From Branchiostoma lanceolatum (lineage: Eukaryota; Chordata; Leptocardii; Amphioxiformes; Branchiostomatidae), in contig NC_089736.1 in the NCBI RefSeq assembly GCF_035083965.1, positions 10,192,207 to 10,256,206 of the forward strand: 64,000 nucleotides of DNA. The letters are read 5' to 3'. A program made the translations under genes and the position numbers. This document shows positions 1 through 13,888 of this stretch, in pieces (positions within the stretch are counted from its first letter, which is position 1; every line of letters starts with the position of its first letter). Under the pieces are notes generated by a model. That model saw nothing but the letters and a program-made list of their open reading frames with translations, was not told where the DNA came from and did not search any database.

Positions 1-427
1 TATATAGTATATATTACATGCACCCTTTACATTTCATTAGAGCGTATTCCATTGACGTCAGCAATGCATCTGCCACCGTGCCCATATTGATACACTTCAT
101 CAAGTATTTCAACGTATATAGCTAAGCTCACCAAACTTCAAACATTTGGAGATTTCCTCTTTAAGCCTGTCACACAGCATGTAGTATGCTCAGTGCTCTC
201 AGAATCAATGAACGATTTTATGAATCAGTCTACATTTGAACGTAAAAAAACCCACCACATCGAAAACAGTATATATAGGGCTCATACCTGGTGTGAGTGG
301 GTCAAATAAATCTGTCCAGATATTTAGCCTGTACTGTGGATATGCAGCCTGTTCAGTACAAACCTGGTGTTACGCCATCAAGTGGTTTACCAGGTATGCA
401 ATACAAACAAACAAAGAAATTTCATAC

Positions 428-1994
428 CTGGGGGAGTAGGAACGTTGTCCTTGGAATCCTTGTCGTTCTTCCTGTGACTCTTGTGGTGGCCATTTTTGCT
501 CCTACTTTTTTTCTGGTGTCTGTGTTTCAGCGGAACATGTACGCCGACGTAGACATTCTTGTGACCTGAGGATTAGGGAACAATTATAATACATGAAATT
601 TTGTACAGATTTTTGCTACCTGCATTCTCTTTATATCATGTATGACAAGGTGCTAGAATTACAACTATATGGAGTATCTTACTGCAATGAATTTTTGAAG
701 GTCACGACTTCTTGAGCTATTTTTCCTGTTTACTTTAAGTGATCTTCTTGTCTTTTTAAATTCTTTCTGATCTAAAAGAAAAGTACCTCACTTTAATCTA
801 CATGACCTTGACATTTCATATTTCTTGTATATGCATGTTTTTGTGTAAAGTACCTCAGGTTGTAGAAACAGTAAATGCAGTAAAGGAAATCTACACTCAG
901 TCTGCAAAATAAACTTTGCCCTCTTACCCCTCAAAAGTCTGTGAAGCAATTTTAGACTCTTGAAAGCTTTGCTTATTTAGGATCCCAAATAAGCTGCAAA
1001 ACTTAAGGGAGTAATCAAAACAAACTGTAGAAGTGGATGCTTCACTTTTAAGTGAGGATTGCTATAAAATCAAACAAAACACACAGACCATATCATAAGT
1101 GATGGCTTTAATTGTTTTGAGTTCCTAATATCCTTTACTCTGGTATTTAAAGTACCCTTTTGTTTTCCGAATAACAAAAGGGACAAAAAATAAAACTGCA
1201 TCATGTTACTTATAGTCTAAAGCTGCCAAATACACTTTGCCAAAAACTGCATCTACACGAAAACTGCTTCTAGACCCATCAGGTCGTATCTCACAATTGA
1301 AAACTACCACATTTGTAAAATTAATCTTTCTGCTAGCCGAGAAAGTAGAATATCTTATTAGACAAGCCTCTTTAGCAGCTGTATAAAATAAAACATCTTG
1401 AAACTGTAAATAACGGTTGCAAAACCCTGGAATGTTGTCTAAGAAAATTTTACTTTGATCAATTATAAGCATACAATCAAATGTAGACTAAGTTATTGTT
1501 TTTTACAAGAACTTGGCAAACAATACTAAACTTGACAAACACTACTTTTTCATTCATCATAAATTTTGTTCCCAAAAAAGATAAGGGCTGTCAAATAATC
1601 TGCCATAAAAAATGTCAACACTGGTTGCATGAAAAGCTATAAGTTTTGGTGCAGTTACATTCGTTGTACTTTTTTTGATGACGTTGAATTTTTAAGCAGG
1701 TTTTACCAGAACCTACTTAGTACATGTACAATAGAGGAATATCTAACTTATTCTAAGCCTTTTCCTCGTGAAAGACAGTTCAATTTTGCAGGACACGTAC
1801 ATGTACAGTCATGTACATGACTCTCCCAAGAAAGGCATTAAGTGTACTATCGCACGACGTATGTGGCCAAGCCATCAGCAACAATTTGGGTACTTACGGT
1901 CAAAGTCAGTGTGGTCTCGGTCAGCCAATCTGCCCGCACTGGCCGCTCTGGTATCTATCACTGGCTGGTCATCGTAACCACTTGACAGATCCAT
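428..1994 (-). CDS. SLC4 sodium/bicarbonate cotransporter, 5' coding exons (partial)
   Basis: Two coding exons read right to left: 1994-1898 (start codon in a good context, aaccATGG, 12 bases after an acceptor at 2007-2008; donor GTAAGT) and 565-428 (donor GTATGA). Phase is 1 at the junction, giving FDRHKNVYVGVHVPLK across it. The first 32 residues (MDLSSGYDDQPVIDT...) align with the acidic start of human NBCn/NDCBE-type transporters, whose equivalent is DEEAVVD...GHRTLYVGV. The second exon carries the hallmark YVGVHVPL followed by a basic His/Lys/Arg/Ser run (HRHQKKSRSKNGHHKSHRK), as in SLC4A4/A7/A8/A10. These plasma-membrane proteins carry bicarbonate with sodium. The anion-exchange fold and membrane part lie beyond the left edge. 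An acceptor upstream of the start codon implies at least one noncoding 5' exon further right. I cannot say which SLC4 member it is. Confidence 0.85.
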
Positions 1995-3664
1995 GGTTTA
2001 GACCTTCTGTAAGAAAAGTAACAGGAATTAAGTGTCAGAATGAATACATTACTGGATGGTATTCTGAACCTTTTAGATGCTGTAAATGAAATCAAGATCG
2101 CGGTGATTCAATTTCACAGTAGGTAGAAAATAGAGTGATCTGTGGCTTTTAGTTTGTATATAATATTATATTAACCAATAGCCACATCACTGAGACAGCT
2201 GCAGGCTGTATTCATTGATTATTTATCAAATCCAAGACATAAAAAAGGCTAGCCTAAATGACTCTTTAATCCTACTTATCAAGACAAAAAGGTATCAAAA
2301 GAGCAATCCTTTAATACCTTTGCATATTTTGAAAGAGATCATCTAGGTATATGTAGTTATGAAGTCTTTCAACACAGCCTTTGATTATCTAACAGACATG
2401 TTACAAAGCTCATAATACTGTTTTTGATTGTAAGAGCTGGAGAGCTTTAAAACTGGGGCCAAGAAAAGAATTCCCCCCCCCATAATCAAGACCTGTTTTT
2501 TCTTAAACTTTTAATCTACGATTTGTGTTTAACTTATCTAATCACATACTAAAATCTGATCATTTTTCTTTGACAGCTTAACAACTTGTCTTTAAACTTT
2601 GTCCTTGACAACCTCTTATTTTGGAATACTGCCAGTTCAGTAAGTGCCATCAAACATGGTGCGAAAACTTTTCCATTGTTTCCACAGCGTCACATTTCTT
2701 TTTATCTTGCTCCCCTCTTTTGTTGTAAAATATACGAGACACCACTCATCAAACTAAGATGACTGGACAGATAAAAAAGCATTGTTGCTGACGCCAACGC
2801 TTAGAATAAACTGCATGCTCTATTGCAAATACTGTAGAGTGGGTTAAGGGTCAAACTAACGACCTTGTAAGCTACATGTACAGGTCATTTTAGTAAGCTA
2901 TAGGTATGTTAACTATTAATCCAATTACACCACAACCCTTTCAGTCTATGTATATTATACACCTTACGTATCTTTTTTTTATGAAAAAATAGATTTTCTA
3001 GCCATTTTATCTATTCTGTACTGACAGAATGGACACGTAACGTGACACTAAAAGGGAAAATGTTTATGGTGGTTTTGCGTTCGCAGTTTTCGTGGTGGCC
3101 TCTTCATTGCAAACTTAAGTTAAAATGACTGCGAATATTTTCTTTCTTTTACAGTAAAACCCTGCATCGCAGTGTCAACCGCGATCTTCAAGCAACTGCT
3201 TACGCTCCACTTTTTCCTACCGCAAAATTAAATCCCTGCAAACATTCTCCCTTTTACAGTACTGCAGCTAATATAAAGACCCTGTCTGTGATATGTTTCT
3301 AGCATAAAACTCCCAAGGGATAACAAACATCAATCAAAAGATTACAAAACCTTCCTGGACCAATCGAAAATTGCAACAAGGTCAATGCAATTACACTGAT
3401 GATTCTCTAGCAACAGCTCAGTTTAAAAGGGTATCAACATGTACAGAATGATGGCTATGCTGACAGTTAAACGTTAATTCGTCCTTGTCCTGAATTCTTC
3501 TTATGAGAGAAGCTTTAATAGGTGTGACCTGGGTGGTATCATAACACAACTGATCTGTTTACACTAGGGGCTGTGTCTAAGGTTACTGAAAGTGATAAGG
3601 GCAGTTCCTAATATAGCAGGTGTTAATGCGTCACTGAAGCAGTCAGTTATCCTGCTTCAAAAAT

Positions 3665-3950
3665 TCGTAACATGCAGGTCATAGATAAGCCACTAGGGGG
3701 CCCAAACTAACACCACTTCTGCCAAAGTGATCTGCCACACAATAACCATATGACCAATGAGCATTTCCAGAACATGAGATACCAAAACGAGAAGTTCTGC
3801 TGCAGTACCAATGAAAGTTACTATGAGGCCAATAATTGAACTAATCCTTTGTTTTGTCAACAACCTTCTACAAACCAAATGTCACAACAATCCATCGACA
3901 GCTTTGTGAGTTATGCTGCTAAACCACAAACACACTAAACCATACATGCT
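3665..3950. repeat. Dispersed repeat R1 (copy 1)
   Basis: Shares phrases with stretches near 5.1-5.3, 5.8-5.96, 14.9-15.15, 28.6-28.87 and 40.0-40.1 kb: CTAGGGGGCC, 'gctgcagtacca', and an end block resembling GAGTTATGCTGCTAAACCAC followed by CA-rich sequence. The CA-rich tail suggests a retroposed SINE or the 3' end of a LINE. I could not identify a head or promoter boxes. Confidence 0.5.
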
Positions 3951-5079
3951 AATGAAAACATTACCTTATTGGCGAAGGCAAGTTATTAGTATAAATATAA
4001 TCAATGTCACTCTCTTCTATATATGCTGATGTGTATATATAGTGACTTGCATTTTGGGCCTGGGGCAGTATAATAGTCAAGGGGCACCACTAGCACATTT
4101 CTGGCATACAAACGTCAAGGACACTGATGCCAGGATGAGGAAGCCAATGACCTAACGTACATACTAGCTACTGCTGAGTGCTACTAACACTGTCTTTACA
4201 TTTTCTAACTACAACTTCACAACTCATTTTGTCATAATTTTAAACATAAATCCAATAGTCCAAATCCAAAAGTCCAACACCAAGCGCACACCAATTTACA
4301 CACTTACAGTTAATTTGCTGCTTCTTGGGTTTAAAATATAAAGAGAGTCTCATGGAAAAGTCTGTACCTACATGACAGTTATGTATAGTATGGGTGCACA
4401 CAGCTTCAGTGGTTGAATATACATTGTAGTCAGATTTTCATGTAGACTCTACTCCCAGCCTTTTTTTTGCTCTGTCTTGCTAAACTTTTACTTAAAAAAA
4501 TGATAGCGAAACAAGGAAATAAATTGCTGTGGCCTAAACGAGAGTGAACAAATCCTAAGGACATAAAACTTACATAAAGTGCTTGCTGGAAATTATACTG
4601 AAAAAATTGTGACCTTAACCTTCTTTTCAGCTGTCTCCTTGCAGTTGCAGATTACCATAAACATGAGAGGCAAGGACCAACCTGATCATGATAAGGGTTT
4701 CAGATATATCGCAGTAAATGAAGGCATGTTGTAAATGCTGGCTAGCCTCACGTATTACTCAGGAAACCCCTTAGCTGCACGTAGGCCATAAATGCAAAGC
4801 GAGCTAATCATTAAATGGGTCCTCGTACAACATGGCACTTTATGGTAAACAATACGCAGTGACACAAGTATTACGCAATGGAGGGAATAACGGTAGTTGT
4901 ATACAGTAAATACAGTAAAGAAATACTTTCAAAATATGACTGAATGAGGGAGTGACCTTGACCATTGATATAGGATAGGGAAGAAGCTAAATTGAGATCA
5001 TCACAGACATATTGGGGATATTGGCTTTCAACTGGTTGGGCTAGGAAATAGATTTACTGTCAGTTACACTTTGGGCTTG

Positions 5080-5960
5080 TCCACTCCTTATTCCTCTAGC
5101 AAATTTCTTTTGCAAAAAGAACGGATCAAATTAATTCATCCCTTCTTGACTGATTCTGTTTCAAAGTCTGCAACTGAAACGTCCCCGGCAGTACCAAAGA
5201 AAGCTGCTAGACGGACAAACCTTACATGTATGTCACTTCTTCCCGAGCAAAAATTGTGGTCATACAAGATCTTGCATAGAACACAAGATATCAAAACCAG
5301 GGTGCGAAATACTTTTTTGAGCCAGGTTGCCCATGTTGCAACCAAGGGCAAATGCTAGGTTGCACATCCAAATTTCAGGTTGCTCCAGCAACATTCACCG
5401 ATTTCTTCAAATGAAGCTCGTATGTAGCGTATAATACTACTAACATTTCAAAATATATATTAGATAGTATTGTGTTCCCATTGACCTAACAACATCTTGT
5501 TTAGCTGAGGGCAGTGTGTTTTTGTCTTTTTCAGCTCAAATTCCACGATCTATGAAGGGTTTTGGATGGTTTAAAACGAAAAAGTGTTGATTTCTTTATT
5601 TCAATTGAAGATTTACCGAATTTTATGAGAGTGACACTGTGTTTTTGTGAGCTTCCAGGGCTCCGATTGAGATCTTTGGCTCAAAATATAAGGTTGCACA
5701 CTGCGCTACCTGGGTTTGGAATTAACTTGCACCAACCGAAATCTTGTTGCACTGTGCAACGTGCAACCAGGTATTTCGCACCCTGCAAAACCAAAAGTCC
5801 TACTTCAGTACCAAGGAGAGCCGCCAGGGGGCCAAAATCTATTTCTTCCACAGGTTTTAACCTAACCACATTCCAAGTTTCATGATGATAATTAATCCAT
5901 ATCCATTGCTTCTTGAGTTATGCTGCTAAACCACGTAAACATACAAACTCCACCAAAATA
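5080..5960. repeat. Dispersed repeat R1 (copy 2), interrupted by a MITE
   Basis: R1 phrases occur on both sides of the element at 5298-5785. The left part has 'gctgctagacggacaaacct' and the cacttcttcccgagcaa block. The right part has 'agagccgccagggggcc' and the GAGTTATGCTGCTAAACCAC tail at about 5910-5930. The interruption makes the R1 copy older than the MITE. Confidence 0.5.
5298..5785. mobile_element. hAT-like MITE, 488 bp
   Basis: Terminal inverted repeats CAGGGTGCGAAATAC and its complement GTATTTCGCACCCTG bound the element. The flanks repeat as (a)tcaaaacc and gcaaaacc, a 7-8 bp near-match consistent with the 8-bp target duplication of hAT elements; the exact edge is ambiguous by one base. 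No transposase frame is present, so it is non-autonomous. It sits inside an R1 repeat. Confidence 0.6.
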
Positions 5961-6124
5961 CAACCTTCTTGGCAAATGTTAAAAACTTTCAAGCATCTGT
6001 ACTACATGTACATGTGCATGTGTACTGTATTTTCCTTGGTAAGCAGGCATATGTATCATGGCTAAAATCGAATGATAAGATGAGATTATGGAATCCAACT
6101 TATCTTCCTGACTTACTCTTATCT

Positions 6125-8116
6125 ACTCTCATCTCCCAAATAAACGTACCGGTACGTTTATTTTTTTCAGCCTCAAAATCCACCCAGTACGTTCTTATTT
6201 TGGACAGTACGTTTATTAATTTTTTGAAAATCAGAGTTTTGCTAACCAGGGATTCCATCAAAATCGAAAGTTTGGGTATTCCTGCCCATATTTCCCCGAC
6301 ATTTTTGCTCATAATTTGCTATTTTTCGGCCTAGCGGCGTTGATTCCCCTGCTGCTATGACCCGGCATTTGTGAAATCCTGGCGGTACTAACATATCAGT
6401 CGATCTCGATACAAAGTAAATGTTGTTATCTCAGACAAAATAAGACGCCACACTTAATTAAGTTTTGAAATCTATTTTTCATATAAACAACATTGACAGT
6501 CTTTTCCCGTTCTAGACCATCTGAATTCTTACAGTGATCGCAAAATTTACGCTCGAAAAAGACAAAAACATTGCCAAAAGAACAACCTTGGAACAACGTA
6601 ATCAACACCATGAATGCTCAAGTTACCATTGAGTCGCATGTAAATTCTACTCACGTGAAATACAGCCTTTCCTCAAAACTTTTAGAATATGAAAATAACA
6701 CCACATTATGACAGTGTCTTAGCATTAAAAACTGAATAATACTTTTAAAATCTACAAAAACATTTAAATCCTACGGTTCCTACCACAAACATGAAAATTC
6801 AGCCCTTGGAAAATCGCCACAGTACAGTAACGCACATTTCCCACGGACGGAAGAACTCACTTCTACCAAGGGGAAACAGCTCTTTTTGATCTTCCAATAA
6901 AACTCTTTTGTCTTTGTCAGAAATGTGTGGTATTTCAAGAAAGTGACTTCCCACTTAATAGTTGATAAACAACACTAAGTTGCAATCTATATTGAGTAAT
7001 TATCACCTACGATGTTTTGACAAAAATCACTCCCCTACAAACAAATTGGCTGAGTATTCTCAGAACTTCATGTAGCTCTCTAGCTCTGTTAGCCCCGCCC
7101 CTTACTGTCTGTGTTCCTGTGTTCGGTGCCGCTCCGTCTGACTCGCGCTTTGATGTGTAACATGAGAACCCTGTGGTTTGTGGCAATGTTTTAGATGTAA
7201 CCAAGGAACTTTTAATCAGAAAGAGAGAGCACAAAATAGAGCAAGCCTGAGATTTCTCACATCTAAACAATGAATTTGTTGACAACTAAGTTTCTCAAAA
7301 TGAAAGATTTTTTCTGCATACATCAAGGGTAATTTTTGGATTTGAAATTATTTGGATTGCAACAACACAATAAAGGAGAATATATGATAATGTTCTTTAT
7401 AATAAGGTGATTTTGTGGAAAGCATATACTTCTAGTAATGTTTACAAAATTAATCCATGTTTCTATATGCAATGCATACATGATAAATGGAAAGTTGAGC
7501 AAGAAAAAGTACTAGTAACAACTAACATCATACATGTCATAGTTCAACCTTTTCTACATGGCTTTTACAAATACGTAATACTTGTATTTTCATCGGATAT
7601 TCAGGATATGGTAATTTTCTGTACAAGTTCTAAATGTTGATACATTTAACAAGGTGTTACCCATGCAAGTGAACTGAGAAGTTTGGCAACTACTTCTGTT
7701 TTAATGATATGCCAGTTTATACAACAATTTTCCTTGATCACTTGGTTCAAGTTCCAAGTAGAAAATACATGTATCATGTACATTTTCACTTGTTGAATTT
7801 GAAGCACCGTTGGCCCCCGCGGGGAACCTATGCCCAATTTTTCCAAAAGTGGAGAAAATGATTATAATTTGAACAAGATATCTACAGTTATTCGGTTCAT
7901 TATTTACATACTTATATAGAATATGTAAATAAAAAGAACCTACCTGCTTATCATCTTCTTTCCCTAAGACAGAAGTAGCATGGACACAGTTAACGTGTCA
8001 ATTTGGTAATTTTCCGAGGGGTACGTTTATTCCGGGGGGTATGTTTATTAGATTTTAAAAATTTGTCCAGGGGGTATGTTTATTCCGGGGGGTATGTTTA
8101 TTTGGGAGATGAGAGT
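6125..8116. mobile_element. Terminal-inverted-repeat element, ~2.0 kb
   Basis: The left end CTCATCTCCCAAATAAACGT is answered at the right by GTTTATTTGGGAGATGAG. Inside both ends are several GTACGTTTATT-like boxes in opposite orientations (6140-6225 left, 8010-8100 right), giving an imperfect long inverted repeat of about 110 bp. I found no transposase frame between them and no clear target duplication, so superfamily is unassigned. The true edges may lie a few bases further out. Confidence 0.55.
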
Positions 8117-8722
8117 AAGGAATTAGATCCAATGCTGAGTGAAGTGTATTTTGGCTTGAATGGCTTCACAGGCAAACCCTTCACCCTCCAAAAGCTTTGT
8201 AAGAGAGTCAGCGATTGGGAGTTTGCCAAATTAAATCAACTCTCCTTTGTATTTTTGCAGCAGCTGTATACTCTATCCAAAATTAGATATAAGATATGCT
8301 TAAAAGTGAGCCGTGTCCTAGAACGTAATCTGCATATGAAAGAAATCCGGGCTAACAGCCTATCTGGTGAAATACTTGTATTTATCAATAACCAGTCAAC
8401 TGTCAAAAACAACTAGACGCCATTTAAACTTTAACCCTTGACTTGACTGGTTTTTCAACATACCATTACTACCGCATTAGCCTCACCAAACTCAAAATGC
8501 AGAAATGCAAAATGAAGAAATAGCCAAACCTGACAGATGTACAGCAACTGCTACCACTATTTTGATTGAGAGCTGGGATCCAACTCATACATATATTTAG
8601 GTCAAACCTTTATCAACTAAGGCAATGCACACCTGTGTCAATGTATTATGTAAGCACAATATCCACCAACTAAACTAAAGAGATGCTAACCTGCTGTTTG
8701 CTGCCATACAGTTATGCCTTAT

Positions 8723-8912
8723 CACTGCACGAAATGGCCTCGTATCCCGGCGTATACGTACAGGGATTCCTCCGGAAATATTCCATTTCCCGGTGCGGAT
8801 TTAGCGTATCCGTTAAAACTTACGGATACGCTAAATCCGCACCGGGATATGGAATATTTCCGGAGGAATCCCTGTACGTATACGCCGGGATACGAGGCCA
8901 TTTCGTGCAGTG
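8723..8912. mobile_element. Foldback MITE, near-perfect 190-bp hairpin
   Basis: Arms of about 91 bases run from CACTGCACGAAATGGCC to the centre and back to GGCCATTTCGTGCAGTG, with an 8-base loop and one mismatch seen (tccatttccc against tccatatccc). Near-identity of the arms suggests recent origin. Long frames on both strands across it are by-products of the palindrome. Confidence 0.8.
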
Positions 8913-10590
8913 TATGGTACATAAATATGAACAGTTGAAGCGGGACAAGGGTTAACCTTCTCCGTGCTGCCTAACTCTGTATCCAATAGGGAATTGGGTG
9001 CCAAACAGCTACTTCAGTGTGCTAAAGTAAAGGTTAAACAGATCTCAATCCTTCCACACCATTAGATAAATCCAAAAGGTCTCAACCTGTCATCTTTAAT
9101 TACTTATTAGAATACTGTCAATTCATTTACATTCAGGGGACTTTTGGGGGTGAGGGGTAGGGTAGGCATTTCTTCCCAATGTTGAAAGTTTGGGATTAGA
9201 ACATAAACTGTGCATTGTGGCCAGAAAATCTCTATTGTCTATGGTGAGATGATTTTGTGGTGGAGGGGTCACTGTGAAAGCTGAGACCCCTAAAACCATT
9301 GTGATGAATATTCAAAGATTTACAGTAAACAGCACCTGTTGAAGATAGAGTATTGTAGGGGAGGCCTTTGCTGAATACACAACAGATAAGGTTTAATCTA
9401 TGCTATTTAACCTTTGTTACAACCTTCATAGATACGTGTATGTAGTAATATAGTCAAACCTGTACAAGTGACCGTCTCTACATAAGGATCACCTGGCTAT
9501 TGTGGTCACTTTCTGGAGGTCCCATACATAGTTTTCCTCATAATCCTGTGCATAGTGACCACCTGTCCACATAGACCAGATTTTATCAGTTCCCTGAGTG
9601 GTCTTCTTGGGCACTTTTACTATACATGTACATTTCCTACTCAATACGCTACGAATTTCCCGAAGTAGCAATTGGATTAAACCAAGCAATAAATTCAGTA
9701 TGCATGTAAAATTCTAAGATCAAAAGAAACTGTGTGTGTTTAAAGCCATGCTATCAGTTGTTGAACATTCTGACAAGCAATATTTCATCTGCAACAACTT
9801 TTATCTGATTCTGAGATATGAGAATATTCATATATATGTATACCATTCAGAACTATCTCTAGTGATTCCCACTTAATGAATAGATCAGTTGCAAACAGAA
9901 AGCCCTTGTAGAACTCAAAATTTCCCGTCTCGTTCAGATCTCTATCTAGATTGCCGTATATCCGTAGACTGTATAATCAGTATTCCATACGTGCCTTTAA
10001 TCTCATCTAGCTGCTAACATACACGAAGCCAATTGTCCTTCCTGGACAGTTTTAAATGCAGGTCATTGACGATCAAGGGTAGAATATGTATGAACGAGGT
10101 ATATATAATGTAGGAGAGGAAATGGTCCCTAGATGAGAGGTATAGTGCTTTAACAAGTTGTAATCATCCCCAAAGTGGTATCATTGAAGGTTACAGAGTC
10201 ACTACATTGTCCATGGATCCCTTGTGATGAAAACGTGATCTAAATTCTGCACGGATCGTCAACCTTTTGGTGCAATTATGGTCACATTGGCAGCCATAGG
10301 GCAGCTCTGTATTGAGGAGATATGCCCATGCTCAAATGCCATATTCTAATCAAGGAGATATATTCAGCTTTGAGTTTGAATATACTAGTACTGTAATATT
10401 TTGTTCTTGATACCAGTTACAAGCAAAATCATGGAAAAAATCTAGACACAAAAGTTTGAAAACTTGATATTGGTTAATCATATCTCTGTCGGTATGTGAT
10501 CAATTTTGTAGCATGCAACATTGGAAAGCTTTTTTTTTCAAAATATAATTTAATTTTTTTTTTAAATCCTGAAACACAACAAAACACACC

Positions 10591-10692
10591 CTCTGGACAA
10601 GCAGAGGTTAGTGGAGAAGATATGACCTTTTTCACTTTTATCCTCTGCCCCGTTTTTCATCCACCATCTCCACTAACCTCTGCTTGGAGAGT
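10591..10692. mobile_element. Foldback MITE of the CTCCAAGCAGAGG family
   Basis: The left end CTCTGGACAAGCAGAGG and right end CCTCTGCTTGGAGAG are inverted copies, continuing inward as TTAGTGGAGA and TCTCCACTAA. The terminal motif matches the elements at 21211-21637 and 37954-38100. The flanks (aaaacacac and aaacaaaac) are only loosely similar. Confidence 0.6.
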
Positions 10693-12384
10693 AAACAAAA
10701 CATGCAATGCATTACATTGTCAAAATATCATAATTTTATGATTGCACAGTCCTTCTATAATCAGTTATAAGCATGCATTTGTACGTGGGATCATTTCAAG
10801 AGAGGAAGATAATTAGCCTTCCAGTAATAATTGTAATACAGTACAACCAACAAAGTAAAAACAGAGGGATGATTGAAAGTTTTTCAAAAACAAATTGACC
10901 AATCAGCTGTCTTTAAAAGTGACCTGCAGGGCAGAAGTAAAAATTGGCACCACTGCCTGTATAGATGACCTTGCTCAAAAGGGTAAGATAACAAAGAAGC
11001 TCTTACAATATCGGTAACATGACACATGTACGCTGGCCCCATATATAGAACATTTCAAGTATCATCATTACAGCTATGGCAAGAAAGATAGATCTGACAG
11101 AAACCAGAACAGCGTACCCAAACTTTTCAAGGAGAAACTCAACTTGGGAGGTCGAAACAAATGTCTTTTCAAGAAAATAAACACATACAAATTACATGTA
11201 CTACATGGAATTGGAACAGAAAAATGCTTCCTAAAATTAGTAAAAAGAAATTGTTACAAATTATGATGAAATATAATATCTATCTTGTAAAAAGTTTGTC
11301 TGGAAATGTGATCTTCCGTAACGGCATTTCGGAAATAACTCAAATGACCTTAATGCCTTCAAGCATACATGCACAAGGTGACTTTGCTACATGTAGAATG
11401 AGTCAGCAAAACACTCCGCATGTCTGAAAGCACACTGAGCTAACAGAATTGCAGTAATTGCACGTACTGAGACAATTTGTCCCTCGTGTATTGGCAATTC
11501 TAATATACAGCTCATTTCTTAATGAGAGTACTAGTAATTGGAAAATGCTAATGTTACGCTACCTTGTCAGAACTCTAGTCAATATGAGAGTATGATTTTA
11601 ACATTGACATGATGTAAAAAAAACACCATGTTAAAGTACATGTGTAAGGCACAATCAATTATTTTCAGACTGATAAACAGATTCTGAATGTAATAACGTG
11701 CAATATTGAGAACGTGAATTCACAACAAGTATGGAGATTATCTCCAAGCAAATGTTGGGGGTGAAAATTGTAACATTTCCGAGAGTACACTCTTGGGGCA
11801 GTGGGCTGTCAGAAAAAGTTATGATTTACTACATGTACCTCAACATCTGCTTGGAAATCAGTATGGAGATAGAGTACTCCAGCAATCTAATTTTCATTAT
11901 TGGAAACCTGTATAAGCAATTAACAACATCGAAACATGCATATCAGACCTCCTACAAATCTTAATCAATTTCAAATTCAGCCTTCAGGTATTGTAACATG
12001 AGCTACTACTAATATATATAGATTGATTTTCTGTAAGAAAATGATCAAGATAAATTATTAAAATTTAAAGCAACAAGGTAGGTACATTGTAAAAGGACCT
12101 TTGAACCATGACTAAGTAACTGAATGCAGTTCTAAAACAAGGCCATTCAACAACCTTTCAAGCAACCTGACGACAAACTGGTGTAAATGTTTATTGAAGT
12201 ATGGAGGCATGCGGCGTCAGACGCGGCGTCCATTTATTGCATTGATGTAGTGTTTACCTATGCTGTTTTATTGTTATTGTGGTTTGCATTCTGGTGAATA
12301 ACTAACCCCTGTACATACTGTCCTGTCAAGATTCCAGAGGTGGTACCACCTTGGTGGAAAAAGGTCAAGGCATTATGCATTTGA

Positions 12385-12620
12385 AGAGCAAGACATGGCA
12401 AGGCGGCCTTGTTGTTGACTTAGAATCTAAAGGTTATGGGTTTCAATCCCCAGCAGTCAAGAGTAATATTGTGCCCTTGGAAAGGCATTTTACACCTACT
12501 TCCTCACTAACATACTTGAAAATGAGTACCTAGCTTCTGTAACTGTAAGGGACATCCTTTCGAATGGGATGTAAAGCCGGAGGTGCCATGCTTGAGGAGA
12601 ACCATACCTTGTGAGGCTCG
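12385..12620 (+). mobile_element. tRNA-derived SINE, family S1
   Basis: The sequence runs through 'gttgacttagaatctaaagg', a B-box-like block (gggtttcaatccc), 'ttgtgcccttggaaaggca', 'gaaaatgagtacctag' and 'gggatgtaaagccggaggt'. The same order recurs at 19495-19680. The B-box-like block points to a tRNA-derived head. Edges are approximate. Confidence 0.6.
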
Positions 12621-13888
12621 AGCTCAAGACAGATCCCGTTGCACCATCCCCCAGATTGGTCGCTTCACTACGTATACCTTTTGATTACCATTATGCTAAA
12701 ATAAAATCAGTAGCCAGAACCCTGTCCGAAGAACAGCACCTAGACAGTTAGCAGACCATTTCCTTATCTCCAGACTGTAATCTGAAATATGCAGACCATG
12801 TTTCTAAAGCTAGACTTTATTTACGGTTAATTAACCATTTATCTATCATCAACACAGCTCAGGCAATGTACGCGTATACATGTGCAATAGAATGTTTATC
12901 TAATTTATGGGTTACAAGGAAACACTGAAGAGCGAGCAACACAATTTAGTTGTACAACATGTTTATGTTAGTTTGAAAGTTAAAAGATTCTTCTTCATAA
13001 CATGTTGATGTGTTGGTCTTCAATTATATGGTTATCATGATGTAGAAATAAGGACACAATGTCATATGCAACGATACACAACAATGCAAATTCCAGTGTG
13101 GAATGGTGGCCTAATGATTACCGATCAAAAGGTTTTGAATTAAAATGTGAGCCATACATATATGGCATGTTAAAGAGCCCATTACACTTATCAATAAAAT
13201 CAAGAGTCGCGGTCCATCCGGAGGTGAGTGGATCAAACCTTACGGTATGGTCTTACTTTAACGTACACATGTTCAAAACTGTGTGTTAAACCTGAGAGCA
13301 AAACTAAAACTTAAGGCATTTAACCGGTAAAACGAACAAGGCAGCATATACGTAATGTAAAGAAAAACACCTGTAAACATGCAACATGTAGTATTACATG
13401 TACATGTAGTACAGTTTCTAACATTTAACAAACGTGTACGTAGATCAATAAGACATTGTATGGAAAGGTAACATGATCTGAGATGCAAAGGAGCGTGTCA
13501 AACACACTGTTACAACACATAACACATCACAGACAACGCTTTAGTTAGATGTGCAAAGGTTAGGTGTGCCAGATCATTCAGTGTAATATAACCAGCTGCT
13601 GCCGTGCCACGTGCCTGCGAAGCTGGTGTGTTTCCCTAAACTGAAGGGTGCTTAGAACGGCTGCCTAGATACAGATACATTCATAATCTATAATAACATT
13701 CTTACTAGATGATATGATGTATTTCCCTTTACCATGTATTTTCTCCATCTTCCTATAATAAAATCCTAGCATATAAATATAATGATATGCTGGCTTTACA
13801 GTACATTACTTGCAACCCTGAGGGGCAATGAGCCAATTAAATCCACCCACAAGCCTGTCCTTCAAATGACAGGGCCATCGTGCACATC

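Noticed and set aside
297-569. Plus-strand frame with a hydrophobic run (LGILVVLPVTLVVAIF)
   Set aside because: It is the complement of the His/Lys-rich SLC4 exon at 565-428, which explains the composition.
1206-1472. Minus-strand frame of 88 codons between the two SLC4 exons
   Set aside because: No similarity to SLC4 and no fitting splice sites; intronic chance frame.
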